DNA of 64,000 bases from Clostridia bacterium (GCA_028703495.1 JAQVMT010000003.1:108517-172516), one strand, 5' to 3'. Shown: positions 48,388 through 57,194, numbered from the stretch's first letter. Translations and numbers: made by a program. Notes: generated by a model from the letters alone, not told the origin.

Positions 48388-48480
48388 AAGTTTGTATTCG
48401 CGTTTTGTTTCTTAAGCGCAGCATTTTCGGGTGATGTCAGATAAGTCGAGCTGTGTTTTTCGGGTGATATCACGCATAAA
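48366..48480. repeat. 3'-end fragments of addA repeated downstream
   Basis: The end of addA, CGGGCGATATCACATAAA (48371-48388), recurs as CGGGTGATGTCAGATAA near 48428 and CGGGTGATATCACGCATAAA near 48461, each containing a stop-like TAA. These are short, diverged copies. Confidence 0.75.
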
Positions 48481-48594
48481 GAGCTTTTAACCGCTTCGGC
48501 TTTTATCCTTGTCGACGTCGGCTTTTTCCTTTGTTATTCAAAAATCATCTGCCTATTTATTGATAAATACATCTGCTCGGGAATGTATCGGGTT

Positions 48595-49593
48595 TTACGG
48601 TAAAGCCACGCTATCAGGGACGGTGAGTTGTTTAAACAAGCCTATGGCGTAGGAATCAGACATACTCGCGATATAGTCGCAAAGGATAACGTTTGCATTT
48701 TCGGATTCGATTCTCGAGGAGAAGGATTTCGGCATTTCCTGCGGATTGTGTTTGAAGTACTCGAAAAGGTACTCGATAAGGCGGTCGGCTTTTTCTGCTT
48801 CGCGGTTGCCTGCGTTGACCGTGTATACATGGGCGAACATAAAGGAGCGCATTTCCTTCATTGCCTCGAACAAATCGGCGCGCATGGTAAGCGTAGGTTT
48901 TCCGAAGCTCTCCTCCACTATCCCCATAATCATATTATTTATGCGTTTTGTCGCGGTATCGCCCAAAGCGTTGACGGCATCTTTGGGGAGGTCGTTCGGG
49001 GAAAGCAGTCCCGCGCGGAAGGAGTCGTCTATGTCGTGGTTAATGTATGCGATTTTGTCTGCGAACATAACCGCTCGTCCCTCGAGAGTCGAAGGGTTGG
49101 AGTTTGAGCCGTGGTTAAGTATGCCGTCGAGAACCTCTGCGGTGAGGTTAAGCCCGCGCCCGTCGTTCTCCAAAAACTCGCACACCCGAACGCTCTGCTC
49201 ATTATGCTTGAAGTAACCGTCGGTAAGCTCGGCAAGCTTGCGTTCGCCGATGTGCCCGAAGGGTGTATGCCCGAGATCGTGTCCCAGAGCGATAGCCTCG
49301 GCAAGGTCCTCGTTAAGAAGCAAGGCGCGTGTGATACTCCTTGCGATTTGCGTTACATCGAGAGTGTGAGTCATTCTCGTGCGGTAGTGGTCGCCCTTGG
49401 GCAGAATAAACACCTGCGTTTTATTTTTAAGGCGGCGAAAAGCCTTGCTGTGGATAATTCTGTCGCGGTCGCGTTGAAAGTCTGTGCGCATCGGACAGGG
49501 AGCCTCCTCGCGCTTACGCCCCGCTGTTTCGATAGAGGGCTTTGCGTAAGGACTTAAAAACATTTTTTCTTTATCATAGGTGTGCTGTTTCAT
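48595..49593 (-). CDS. dgt: dGTPase-like HD-domain triphosphohydrolase
   Basis: Predicted deoxynucleoside triphosphate triphosphohydrolase, releasing tripolyphosphate and controlling dNTP levels. The 332-residue length fits the shorter Gram-positive branch. Motifs are FRRLKNKTQVF near residue 52, RTRMTHTLDV with the first metal histidine near 76, GHDLGHTPFGHIGE near 103 (second H and D), and a later NHDIDD near 181 with the final metal aspartate region. GGAGG lies 5 bases before the ATG. Whether it is specific for dGTP is not evident. Neighbouring dUTPase and AddAB genes suggest a nucleotide and repair neighbourhood. Confidence 0.9.
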   Translation of the reverse strand: MKQHTYDKEKMFLSPYAKPSIETAGRKREEAPCPMRTDFQRDRDRIIHSKAFRRLKNKTQVFILPKGDHYRTRMTHTLDVTQIARSITRALLLNEDLAEAIALGHDLGHTPFGHIGERKLAELTDGYFKHNEQSVRVCEFLENDGRGLNLTAEVLDGILNHGSNSNPSTLEGRAVMFADKIAYINHDIDDSFRAGLLSPNDLPKDAVNALGDTATKRINNMIMGIVEESFGKPTLTMRADLFEAMKEMRSFMFAHVYTVNAGNREAEKADRLIEYLFEYFKHNPQEMPKSFSSRIESENANVILCDYIASMSDSYAIGLFKQLTVPDSVALP

Positions 49594-49979
49594 ATTGACC
49601 TCCGAGTAAAAAGAACATATGGTTTTGATTTTAGTGGTCTCGCTTATTGTATCTGCTTTACGACAAACATATATGTGCGTTGCGCAAGGTAAATCGATGG
49701 TTTTAGCACATTAATTTGCTTTACGCCAAAAGTAATAGCGTGTTGCGCAAGGTAAATCGATGGTTAATGTGTGTCGGTGTATCTATAAGGATCGGTTTTG
49801 TCGGGATTCGTATAACGGTGTATAGTATAAATGATACGGCATTAACGTATATTCGTACTTATATACGAATTCTACCACATATTTATGCAAAGAGCAATAC
49901 TTTTGCGCGAAAAGAGGGGGCATTGTCCAAATAACCCTCTTATTCGACCGAATAAGACATAAAAGTGCGTTTGGAGCTT
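49594..49979. other. Spacer upstream of the dgt gene
   Basis: GTGTTGCGCAAGGTAAATCGATGGTTAA near 49740 repeats GCGTTGCGCAAGGTAAATCGATGGTTTTA near 49678 (period about 60). The rest is AT-rich with CATATAT and TATACGAATT motifs; no gene or clear promoter for the leftward gene is visible. Confidence 0.5.
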
Positions 49980-50008
49980 TTGACAAAAGGGAATGTGTGT
50001 GTTAAAAT
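49980..50008 (+). promoter_or_regulatory. Consensus promoter of the candidate structured RNA
   Basis: TTGACA (49980-49985), 17 bases, TAAAAT (50003-50008). The expected start at 50014-50016 coincides with the first strand of the RNA's 5' stem. Confidence 0.82.
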
Positions 50009-50010
50009 TA

Positions 50011-50160
50011 TCGGGTAACAGAACCTGCGCAACTGTTTTACCCGACGGGAGCCACGGTTCTGTTGCTACTCAATTCCGATGCTACATGCCGACAAAGTGA
50101 GCGAAGTCTGCGGCAACCCACGCCGAACAATCGAACTTCGCCGAATTAACACTCCCGACG
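50011..50160 (+). ncRNA. Structured non-coding RNA candidate with pseudoknot (raiA-motif-like?)
   Basis: The region is GC-richer than its flanks and has no ORF with a ribosome binding site. TCGGGTAA (50011-50018) pairs with TTACCCGA (50038-50045). AACAGAACC, which spans the end of that stem and its loop (50017-50025), is exactly complementary to GGTTCTGTT (50056-50064), giving a pseudoknot. CGGGAG (50046-50051) is complementary to CTCCCG (50152-50157), which would close the domain. GCCGAC near 50088 and GTCTGCGGC near 50106 form another arm. A consensus promoter starts it. The overall impression is of the clostridial raiA motif RNA, but I recall that family only loosely. No terminator is seen before the dUTPase gene, so it may be a leader. 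Confidence 0.55.
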
Positions 50161-50255
50161 AATGACGAAAAACAGACAAGCGAGCGACGGTGCAAACAGC
50201 GAGAATTGAAAGGTAAACGTTTACAAGTGATGAAATTATACGAAAGAGGGCAATT

Positions 50256-50615
50256 ATGGACGATATGTTAAGGACGATTTTTGAAGAACAGGGGAAACTC
50301 GACGATTATATTACGCAAAAGCGCAATCTCGACAAAGGCGATATGAGCGAGTGGGTGCAACGCATTCTGCTTGCTATGCTAAGCGAAATGAGCGAGCTTT
50401 TAGACGAGGTAAACTACAAATGGTGGAAGAATCCCAAAAAAATCGACGAAGACAAGGTTAAGGAGGAGTGCGTAGACGTACTGCACTTCTTCGTTTCCCT
50501 TTGCAGAACGGTCGGACTCACCGCAGACGAGGTGTTTGAACGCTATCTTGCAAAGAATCAACGCAACTTCGACAGACAGGACGGCAAAGCCGACAGCCCC
50601 GATTATAAAGCCTGA
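50256..50615 (+). CDS. All-alpha dUTPase/MazG-like nucleotide pyrophosphohydrolase
   Basis: A 119-residue protein of the all-alpha NTP pyrophosphohydrolase superfamily, of the dimeric dUTPase_2 type. The metal-binding residues are visible as EMSELLDE (about residues 44-51) and KEECVDVLHF (about 70-79), the ExxE and ExxD pattern. YKWWKNPKKID between them matches the dUTPase group better than MazG. It would hydrolyse dUTP to dUMP and PPi, preventing uracil incorporation. GAGGG lies 5 bases before the ATG. The upstream structured RNA may be its leader. Confidence 0.82.
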   Translation: MDDMLRTIFEEQGKLDDYITQKRNLDKGDMSEWVQRILLAMLSEMSELLDEVNYKWWKNPKKIDEDKVKEECVDVLHFFVSLCRTVGLTADEVFERYLAKNQRNFDRQDGKADSPDYKA

Positions 50616-50880
50616 CAGCAAAGCTGTTTTCGTGTTCGCCAACGTTCTTTGAATTAGGTTAGGAGCGATTGTACAGCAAAGCTGTTTTCGTGTTCGCCAA
50701 CGTTCTTTGAATTAGGTTTAGAGCGATTGTACAGCAAAGCTGTTTTAGAGTTCGCGTTCATTCAACGAGAATGAACTCGGAAACGGCAGCTTTATTTACG
50801 GGCAGCAAAGCTGTTTTCGTGTTCGCCAACGTTCTTTGAATTAGGTTAGGAGTAAGCAGTTGGGCAGCAAAGCTGTTTTG
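50615..50880. repeat. 58-bp tandem repeats with CAGCAAAGCTG palindromes
   Basis: ACAGCAAAGCTGTTTTCGTG starts copies at 50615 and 50673 (period 58), with further copies of the CAGCAAAGCTGTTTT head at 50731, 50813 and 50865. Most copies continue into TTCGCCAACGTTCTTTGAAT. The copies fill the spacer before the dehydrogenase-fold gene. Confidence 0.93.
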
Positions 50881-50974
50881 CGGAGAGAAAAATTACTCTT
50901 GCGGAAGAGCTCAAAAGGCAAAAAACGCAAAGCGCGTATGCAACGCTCACAAAAAAAAGGGGGCGTTGCAAATT

Positions 50975-52147
50975 ATGTCGAATATTGGCAAGCGCGTATT
51001 TTGTTATCAAAATCTCGGATGTGAGGCGTTGGTGGGCGACAGCGGCTTTGGCGAGCTTTGTAAAAAAGAACAGAGAGAGAACAAAATCAAATTTTTTTGT
51101 GAAATACATAACACGCTCAAGCAATTCGGGCAAAAGGTTTTGATTCTTTTTTCTCGGGAAAGCTATGCCGAATACGGAATGACAATCACCGAGTTTTTTA
51201 AAAAACGGTACAAATTTGCGTTTGCGGTGGCGGGTAATTTCAATGATGATGCGATAAAAACCGCTATGGCAGAAAACGACGATGCGCGCGTTATTCTTGC
51301 GGTAGGCGGCGGACAGACCGTAAACATGGCAAAGCTTGTGGCAAGGGAACGAGGCTTGCCTATTATTGCGTTGCTGACACAGCCCGACAGCGACAGTCTT
51401 CTTACAGACACCGCGCAAAGATTGGAAAATGGAAGGATCACCTCGATAAGATGTCCCGTTCCGCAGGTGGTTTTCTTCGACAAGGGAGCGAGGCTGACAC
51501 CGCGACAGATTAAGTGTGCGGTGGGAATTATCGCAAAGAACGTGCTTTCTGTTTTCGAGCTTAAATATTTGAGCTACGGCAGAAACGCAATCGCCGACAG
51601 TCTGCAAGCTCAGATAAAAAACTGTGTACTCGAGGATTTCGGAAGCGATGCCGAAACCAATTATCTATTGTACAAAACCCTGTGTATGCTGTCTTTAATT
51701 CGGAATAAGCATCCGACTCGATTGTTTTTTGCCGTGGATGCGATTATCGCAACGGCAAACGAGGTTATTTCTCCTACTATGTATTATTATCCGCTTTCCT
51801 GCTTCGTAACCTCGCTTTATCAGGATATTTTAAGCGAAACCTACCTTAATTTCACTCTGCCGCTCAACGTTCTCAACGGCTATAACAGCCTTATCAGTTG
51901 TGGCTTCGACGGTTCTGTTGCGGTAAACGCAACCAAAAGAATGTCCGAATACCAATTTACGCCGCCCTCGCTTACCACAAACCTCAACAGCCTTGCTTTG
52001 GCTCTAAATTTGTTCGAGCCGCATTGCATCAATTCGCGGATTCCGTTGAATAAACAGGAACTTTTGGACTATACCATAAGTGCGCTGCTGATGTTCTGCC
52101 CCAACTGTCTGCTAAACGACCTATATTTGGGCGGCTACCTCGGCTAA
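50975..52147 (+). CDS. Dehydroquinate synthase/glycerol dehydrogenase-fold protein
   Basis: A 390-residue protein with the nucleotide-binding signature of the iron-containing alcohol dehydrogenase and glycerol-1-phosphate dehydrogenase superfamily: AVGGGQTVNMAKLVARE near residue 108, followed by LPIIALLTQPDSDS, where the family normally has a proline-threonine loop. The C-terminal half is helical. Metal-ligand histidines normally present in these enzymes are not clear, so activity is uncertain. The start ATG 50975 lies about 11 bases after a G-rich site; a TTG at 50966 is too close to that site. Flanking genes do not suggest a pathway. Confidence 0.6.
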   Translation: MSNIGKRVFCYQNLGCEALVGDSGFGELCKKEQRENKIKFFCEIHNTLKQFGQKVLILFSRESYAEYGMTITEFFKKRYKFAFAVAGNFNDDAIKTAMAENDDARVILAVGGGQTVNMAKLVARERGLPIIALLTQPDSDSLLTDTAQRLENGRITSIRCPVPQVVFFDKGARLTPRQIKCAVGIIAKNVLSVFELKYLSYGRNAIADSLQAQIKNCVLEDFGSDAETNYLLYKTLCMLSLIRNKHPTRLFFAVDAIIATANEVISPTMYYYPLSCFVTSLYQDILSETYLNFTLPLNVLNGYNSLISCGFDGSVAVNATKRMSEYQFTPPSLTTNLNSLALALNLFEPHCINSRIPLNKQELLDYTISALLMFCPNCLLNDLYLGGYLG

Positions 52148-52241
52148 CAGGCAGCGAAGCTGCATTCTCTGCCGGCGCGATACAAAGAGGATTTTTTTGA
52201 CGTAATCAAAGCACGACAGCGAAGCTGCTTTTTCTGCAACC

Positions 52242-53726
52242 TCAAGCCTTATGGTAGAGCTTATGCGTTTGGTACTTGGGTTCGCTTGTAACGAGAATGC
52301 CAAGCTTTTTGAATAGCTTCTCGTCTACCTGCGACAGGATAACGCTAGAGTGCGCCTGACAGTCCTTTAGCTTGCCCAGCTGATTGAGGGCGGTTTTGGC
52401 AACCTCGGAGAAGCTTGCACAGATACAAAGCGCGATGAGAACCTCATCTGTATGCAAACGGGGATTGTTGTTTTTCAGATAGTCGACCTTAAGATGCTGG
52501 ATAGGCTCGATAATCGAGGGATCGATGAGATGTACTTCCTTGGGAATTCCGCCTAAAGCCTTGAGCGCGTTGAGCAGAGCCGCCGAGCTTGCGCCCAACA
52601 ACGAGCTGGTTTTGCCGGTGACGATGGTTCCGTCATTGAGCTGTATGGCGTTTGTAGGTGCGCCCGTGTCATTTGCCAAATCCAAGGCTGCCTTGATAAC
52701 TGGACGTTCGTCGGTAGAAATTTGCGCTTGCTTCATAAGCGTTTCGATTTTTGCGACGGAGGCTGCGTTGCCCATACCCTTGCGAAGCGAGCACATAGCA
52801 TCGTAATAACGTCTTATTATCTCGGCAAAAGCGGCTTTTGTAACGATGTCCATGTCGGTTATGCAATATCCGACCATATTCACGCCCATATCGGTGGGGG
52901 ATTTATACGGGCTCTCTCCCAACAGCCTTTTAAATATTTCGTTGAGTACGGGAAACGCCTCTACATCGCGGTTATAGCTGACAGCCAGCTTGCCGTAAGC
53001 CTCCATATGGAAGGGGTCGATCATATTGACGTCGTTTAGGTCGGCGGTTGCCGCTTCATAGGCAAGATTGACGGGGTGGTGCAGGGGAAGATTGAAAATC
53101 GGGAAGGTTTCGAACTTGGCATATCCCGCTTTTATTCCGCGTTTGCTGTCATGGTAGAGCTGACTTAAACAGGTAGCCATCTTACCAGAACCCGGTCCGG
53201 GAGCGGTGACCACGACCAATTCGCGCGAGGTTTCCACATAATCGTTTTTACCGAAGCCGTCCTCGCTGACGATATACTCGACATTGTTGGGATAGCCCGC
53301 AATGACATAGGTATAATAGGCGCGAATATTGTTTTCCGCCAAAAGCTCCTTAAACCGAACGGCGACCTGCTGACCGTTGAAATGCGTAATCACAACGCTG
53401 CCTACGTACAAGCCGACACTGCGAAAGGCATCAATCAGCCTTAAAAGGTCCTGATCGTAGGTAATTCCGAGATCGCCCCTGATTTTGTTTTGCTCGATAT
53501 CGTTAGCAGAAATGGTGATGACCACCTCAACCTTATCCTTCAGCTTTAAAAGCATCAAAAGCTTACTGTCGGGTAAAAAGCCGGGCAACACGCGCGATGC
53601 GTGGAAGTCGTCGAAAAGCTTTCCTCCGAATTCTAAATACAGCTTACCGCCGAAGCTGTCGATACGCTCCTTGATTTTTTCCGATTGAAGCTCGATATAC
53701 TTCTCATTGTCATAACCTATTTCCAT
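52242..53726 (-). CDS. DUF1846 family protein
   Basis: A 494-residue protein matching the DUF1846 family of Firmicutes and other anaerobes, whose function is unproven. It has a P-loop-like TAPGPGSGKMATCLSQLYHD segment near residue 158 and the conserved FPIFNLPLHHPVNLAYEAAT near 192. The C-terminal part carries GKTSSLLGASSAALLNALK near 387. The start ATG 53726 has GAGGG 6 bases upstream; more distant in-frame starts are poor. A promoter lies at 53883-53911. The gene converges on the dehydrogenase-fold gene; the 94-base gap carries two CAGCGAAGCTGC motifs. Confidence 0.85.
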   Translation of the reverse strand: MEIGYDNEKYIELQSEKIKERIDSFGGKLYLEFGGKLFDDFHASRVLPGFLPDSKLLMLLKLKDKVEVVITISANDIEQNKIRGDLGITYDQDLLRLIDAFRSVGLYVGSVVITHFNGQQVAVRFKELLAENNIRAYYTYVIAGYPNNVEYIVSEDGFGKNDYVETSRELVVVTAPGPGSGKMATCLSQLYHDSKRGIKAGYAKFETFPIFNLPLHHPVNLAYEAATADLNDVNMIDPFHMEAYGKLAVSYNRDVEAFPVLNEIFKRLLGESPYKSPTDMGVNMVGYCITDMDIVTKAAFAEIIRRYYDAMCSLRKGMGNAASVAKIETLMKQAQISTDERPVIKAALDLANDTGAPTNAIQLNDGTIVTGKTSSLLGASSAALLNALKALGGIPKEVHLIDPSIIEPIQHLKVDYLKNNNPRLHTDEVLIALCICASFSEVAKTALNQLGKLKDCQAHSSVILSQVDEKLFKKLGILVTSEPKYQTHKLYHKA

Positions 53727-53882
53727 AACACACCCTCTCTTGCAATTCATACCGTTCGGTACAAACAAATTATCGTCAAAAATCATTAAACGAGCGCACG
53801 ACAAGCGACGCTCTGCATATAATTTCGCGATATTTTTGGTTTTAGCATAGTAATGCGATAAGTTTTCCGCATCAAAAAACGT

Positions 53883-53911
53883 ATTCTATCACAATTCCGA
53901 TTCTAAATCAA
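53883..53911 (-). promoter_or_regulatory. Promoter of the DUF1846 gene
   Basis: On the minus strand: TTGATT (complement of 53906-53911), 17 bases, TAGAAT (complement of 53883-53888), giving a leader of about 150 bases. Confidence 0.7.
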
Positions 53912-54040
53912 GAAAATACTTGAAAACAAACGAAAAACTATCAACCGATTTTTCATTAAACCATAAAACATCGACTATATTAATCAGGGCAGAGGGGTAT
54001 CCGTATTATTTAGTAGCTTTAAAGTGGGCATTTTAGGGTT

Positions 54041-54155
54041 TAGACTTGTGTTGAGCAAAACAAGAGTGTGTTTCTGGGGTAGGACTTGTATTGATCAAAT
54101 AAAAATGTGTTTTCGGGATAGGGCTTGTATTGATCAAATTAAAGTATTCTTTGCA
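54041..54155. repeat. 39-bp tandem repeat, three copies
   Basis: Copies start at 54041, 54080 and 54119 (period exactly 39), each with TAGxxCTTGTxTTGA and an AAA-rich centre followed by TGTGTTTxxGGG. They lie in the spacer between the DUF1846 gene and an acetyltransferase gene; the rest of that spacer (53912-54040) shows nothing recognisable. Confidence 0.9.
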
Positions 54156-54194
54156 TAGCGAAAAAGCAAATCAGACAACGATTTGCGTTTATTT

Positions 54195-54365
54195 CCACCA
54201 AAGGGTTGTTTCCCGTCGGTATATCTCAAAGGTACAGCGTTTGAGTATGCTTTGCGAGGCGGAAAAATCAAGGTTTACAATGTTTCGACCGATTTTTTCC
54301 ACCAAAGGGTTGTTTCCCGTCGGTAAATCTCGAAGCCACAGCGTTTGAGTATGCTTTGCGAGGCA
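54195..54365. repeat. 104-bp-period 3'-end duplication of the acetyltransferase gene
   Basis: About 66 bases starting CCACCAAAGGGTTGTTTCCC at 54299 (inside the gene, minus-strand 3' end) recur at 54195 outside it, with a handful of substitutions (period 104). The copy lies downstream in the gene's own direction. Confidence 0.93.
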
Positions 54366-54784
54366 ATGTTGTCAAGCTCTGTTTCGGCGATGACTGTGTG
54401 GACATCCTTTCGGATAAATGCCCAAGTGCACATTGCGCGTACCGTTTCGGTCATATAGCCGTGCTTCTCAAACTCCTTGTTCAAGCCGTAGCCGATTTCG
54501 ACTTCGCCGTTTTCATCGGGCGGACATTTGAAGTCGGCGGAACCTACGGCAACGCTATCCGACTTTCGAATAATCAGCCAAAAGGTATGGAATAGGTAAT
54601 TATCGGGGTCGTTTCGGCAAATTGCGGTTTGTTGCTCGACGATAGTCCTAAAATGCCCCTCGATAGGTTCGGCGGAATATTTGATTTTCAACCGCTTTTC
54701 AAGTTCGGTTAGATTTTGGGTGAGCAACACAAGCTCATCGGGTGCAAGCGGGTATATTTCCAATCTATCTGTTACTAATTTCAT
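54275..54784 (-). CDS. GNAT N-acetyltransferase, RimJ/RimL-like
   Basis: A 169-residue acyl-CoA-dependent acetyltransferase. The start ATG 54784 (MKLVTDRLEIYPL) gives the TxRLxLxP-type opening of the RimL group. The fold is visible as VGSADFKCPPDENGEVEIGYGL (split near residue 82) and HGYMTETVRAMCTWAF, with IASQSILKRCGFE near the C-terminus, a standard acetyl-CoA-site helix. AAGGA lies 11 bases upstream, slightly far. The final ten residues fall in a DNA segment that is duplicated downstream. Confidence 0.83.
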   Translation of the reverse strand: MKLVTDRLEIYPLAPDELVLLTQNLTELEKRLKIKYSAEPIEGHFRTIVEQQTAICRNDPDNYLFHTFWLIIRKSDSVAVGSADFKCPPDENGEVEIGYGLNKEFEKHGYMTETVRAMCTWAFIRKDVHTVIAETELDNIASQSILKRCGFEIYRRETTLWWKKSVETL

Positions 54785-54856
54785 AATTATCGAGTTCCTT
54801 AAACTATCAGATGCATTATTGCAAAAGCACATGAGAATTTAGGCAGCAATAAAGCA

Positions 54857-55393
54857 TTACGCACGTTGAATATTCAATGCATCGAAGCGATATGCGTATA
54901 TTTCTTTCATAAAATCAATGTATTCGGGATAGGTTATGGACATCCCGAAGGTCATAAGCTCAAGCTCGGTTCCGTAGGCTCTTATGAAAATGCCTGTGGG
55001 AATTAGCCCGTTTTTTAAATAAAAGCTCTGACGGCGTAATCTTTCTTGGTAATTGGGGTAAATTACGTCGGGTTTTTCGACCTCCAAAAAGAGCTTCTGT
55101 CCGAAGTATTTTTCGCCGAGAAGCTTACAGACCGCGCTGCCTACGCCCTTGCCTCTCATTTCATTATCGATCGCCAAATAATCCACAAGAGCGGTGTTGT
55201 TGCGGGAAAGAATATATACGAAGCCGCATATTTTCTTGTCATATGTAATCATATTCAATTCGGCATTGCCGTTGCGCATAAAGCCGAGCATTGTCAGCCA
55301 AGGCTTACGCTCCAAATCAGGAAAGGAGCTTTCGTACAATTCACGTGCGTATTTATAATGGCCTCTTTTGCCCCGTATCAATTCTACTTCCAT
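54857..55393 (-). CDS. GNAT family N-acetyltransferase
   Basis: A 178-residue protein. The start at ATG 55393 has GAGGAG 7 bases upstream; the open frame continues further but without a start signal. The acetyl-CoA-binding signature is YLAIDNEMRGKGVGSAVCKLL (about residues 75-95, R/QxxGxG/A as RGKGVG). FYLKNGLIPTG further on is the usual late motif. Substrate unknown. It lies 72 bases upstream of the other acetyltransferase gene on the same strand, so they may be cotranscribed, but they are not close paralogues. Confidence 0.8.
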   Translation of the reverse strand: MEVELIRGKRGHYKYARELYESSFPDLERKPWLTMLGFMRNGNAELNMITYDKKICGFVYILSRNNTALVDYLAIDNEMRGKGVGSAVCKLLGEKYFGQKLFLEVEKPDVIYPNYQERLRRQSFYLKNGLIPTGIFIRAYGTELELMTFGMSITYPEYIDFMKEIYAYRFDALNIQRA

Positions 55394-55585
55394 TCCACAT
55401 CTCCTCTTATAATGATTATAACATTTAAATTCGGCCAAGGCAAACGTTTTCGCGTGGGTGTAAGACAAGCTTGGCGGCATAAGAGCCCAAATGCAATGCC
55501 GATCGAATTTCAACAGAGCATCGGCGCATGAGGCGAATTCTACGGAATTGTTCTTCTTGAGTTTTGATTGAGTTGCCGAGCGGAC

Positions 55586-55614
55586 TTGACATTACGCAAG
55601 TGATATCGTATAAT
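55586..55614 (+). promoter_or_regulatory. Perfect consensus promoter of the DnaD-domain gene
   Basis: TTGACA (55586-55591), 17 bases, TATAAT (55609-55614). Both hexamers match the sigma-A consensus exactly, so strong constitutive expression is expected. It is the only feature I can support in the 322-base spacer 55394-55715. Confidence 0.92.
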
Positions 55615-55715
55615 TAAGAACAGAGTATCCAAATAGATATAGTGCCTTTGTCGCGATGATAGAAAGAATGAACGGCTTGATAAGTCGAAGGCGGCTTGCC
55701 GCGGAGGGAGAAAAA

Positions 55716-57125
55716 ATGTCATTTTGCAAATACGCGGGTTCGATGTACGACAATTTTTACACGTTGGTGGACAATACCTTTATCACGCAATATATGCCGG
55801 GTTCGCCCGAAAAGTACGTTTGCGCATATGTTTACGGGTTGTATTTGGCGGGAAGCGACAGCTCCTTCAACGATGTGGACAGCTTTTGCTCGGCTTTGAA
55901 TATGACCGTCGAGGACGTAAACGCCTGCTTTATATATTGGGAGGAGCTGGGCTTGGTGATTATTTCCAAAAAACAGCCTCTCGAGCTTGTGTATCAGCCG
56001 GTGAAAAACGAATTGCTTTACAAGAAGATTAAGCCCGCAAAGTACAGGGAGTTTAACAAGCAAATTCAGACTCTTATCGAAGACAGAATGATTAATCCCA
56101 ACGAGTTTATGGAGTATTATGCGTTTTTAGAGGAAACGTTGTTCGAGCCGGAGGCGTTGGTCGCCGTGGCAAGGTACTGTGTGTCGTTAAAGGGAAAGGA
56201 CATAAACGGTAAGTACATTTTGGCAGTCGCGAGGAATCTTTACAGGCAGGGAGTGAGGACTAAAGAGGTCGTGGAGGAGCGACTTAATCGGCTTTCTTCC
56301 TATTCCGATGATGCTTTGCTTGTGTTTAGAGCATTGAAGCTGCACCGATCGTCCGATTACGGCGACAGACAGCTCGTGGAGAAGTGGTTAAAAGAGTACT
56401 GCTTTACGATGGACAGTATACTTTTTGTGGCAAAAACCGTAAAATACGGCGGAATGGAGGCGTTGGATGCGCGGCTTACCGAGTATTACAGGGGCAAGAT
56501 TATGAGCGCGAAGGAGATTGCCGACTTTACCAAGCGCAAATCCGAGCTTATCGGGCTTGCCAAGGAGATAAACCGAACAATCGGAGTATACTATCAAAAC
56601 GTTGACTTCATGGTGGAGGAGTATTTGGTTAAGTGGCTCAATATGGGCTTTTCGGATGCAACTCTGTTGGTGTGCGCCAAGTACGCCTTTTTGTCGGATA
56701 TTCGCACGCTTAACGGCTTTGACGCGCTTTTGGGTAAGCTCCGCAAAGAGGGCTTGACCGATACAGAAAGCATTAACGCGCATATTTCTATGCTTGCCGC
56801 CGTCGATGCAGGTATTTTGGAGGTATTGCAAGCCTTGGGCTTGTCGCGCCGTGTAAATTCCAACGACAGAAATAACTACAAGTGCTGGACCGAGGACTGG
56901 AAGCTCCCGCACGAGCTGGTGCTTTTCGCCGCACAAAAGAGCGCGAACGCCGTAAATCCCGTCGCCTACCTCAACCGTTTGCTGTCGATATACAAAATGA
57001 ACGGCATAACCGACGTTGCCGCCGCCAATGAGCTAAAGCCCGAAAGCCAAACCGCAAAGCAAAGCAATCCGACCGAGGTCACCAAGGAGCAAATGCGCGC
57101 CCTTATCGACAGCTTAGAGGATTGA
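55716..57125 (+). CDS. DnaD-domain primosome protein
   Basis: A 469-residue protein of the DnaD/DnaB group that helps recruit helicase and loader at origins and restart sites in Firmicutes. The start ATG 55716 has GGAGGGAG 5 bases upstream. An N-terminal winged-helix-like part (about residues 1-100) precedes repeated helical DnaD-type modules, visible as ILAVARNLYRQGV (about 168-180), a central copy, and the C-terminal VNPVAYLNRLLSIYKMNGI near 425, where the family has its YxxxILxxW-like motif. It is upstream of dnaE, consistent with replication. It probably works with the loader encoded at 37062. Confidence 0.85.
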   Translation: MSFCKYAGSMYDNFYTLVDNTFITQYMPGSPEKYVCAYVYGLYLAGSDSSFNDVDSFCSALNMTVEDVNACFIYWEELGLVIISKKQPLELVYQPVKNELLYKKIKPAKYREFNKQIQTLIEDRMINPNEFMEYYAFLEETLFEPEALVAVARYCVSLKGKDINGKYILAVARNLYRQGVRTKEVVEERLNRLSSYSDDALLVFRALKLHRSSDYGDRQLVEKWLKEYCFTMDSILFVAKTVKYGGMEALDARLTEYYRGKIMSAKEIADFTKRKSELIGLAKEINRTIGVYYQNVDFMVEEYLVKWLNMGFSDATLLVCAKYAFLSDIRTLNGFDALLGKLRKEGLTDTESINAHISMLAAVDAGILEVLQALGLSRRVNSNDRNNYKCWTEDWKLPHELVLFAAQKSANAVNPVAYLNRLLSIYKMNGITDVAAANELKPESQTAKQSNPTEVTKEQMRALIDSLED

Positions 57126-57194
57126 GGCGACACTGCATAAAGAATTGAAAGCAACACTGTTTAAGGGACTGAAAGCACACTGCTTAGAATTTAA

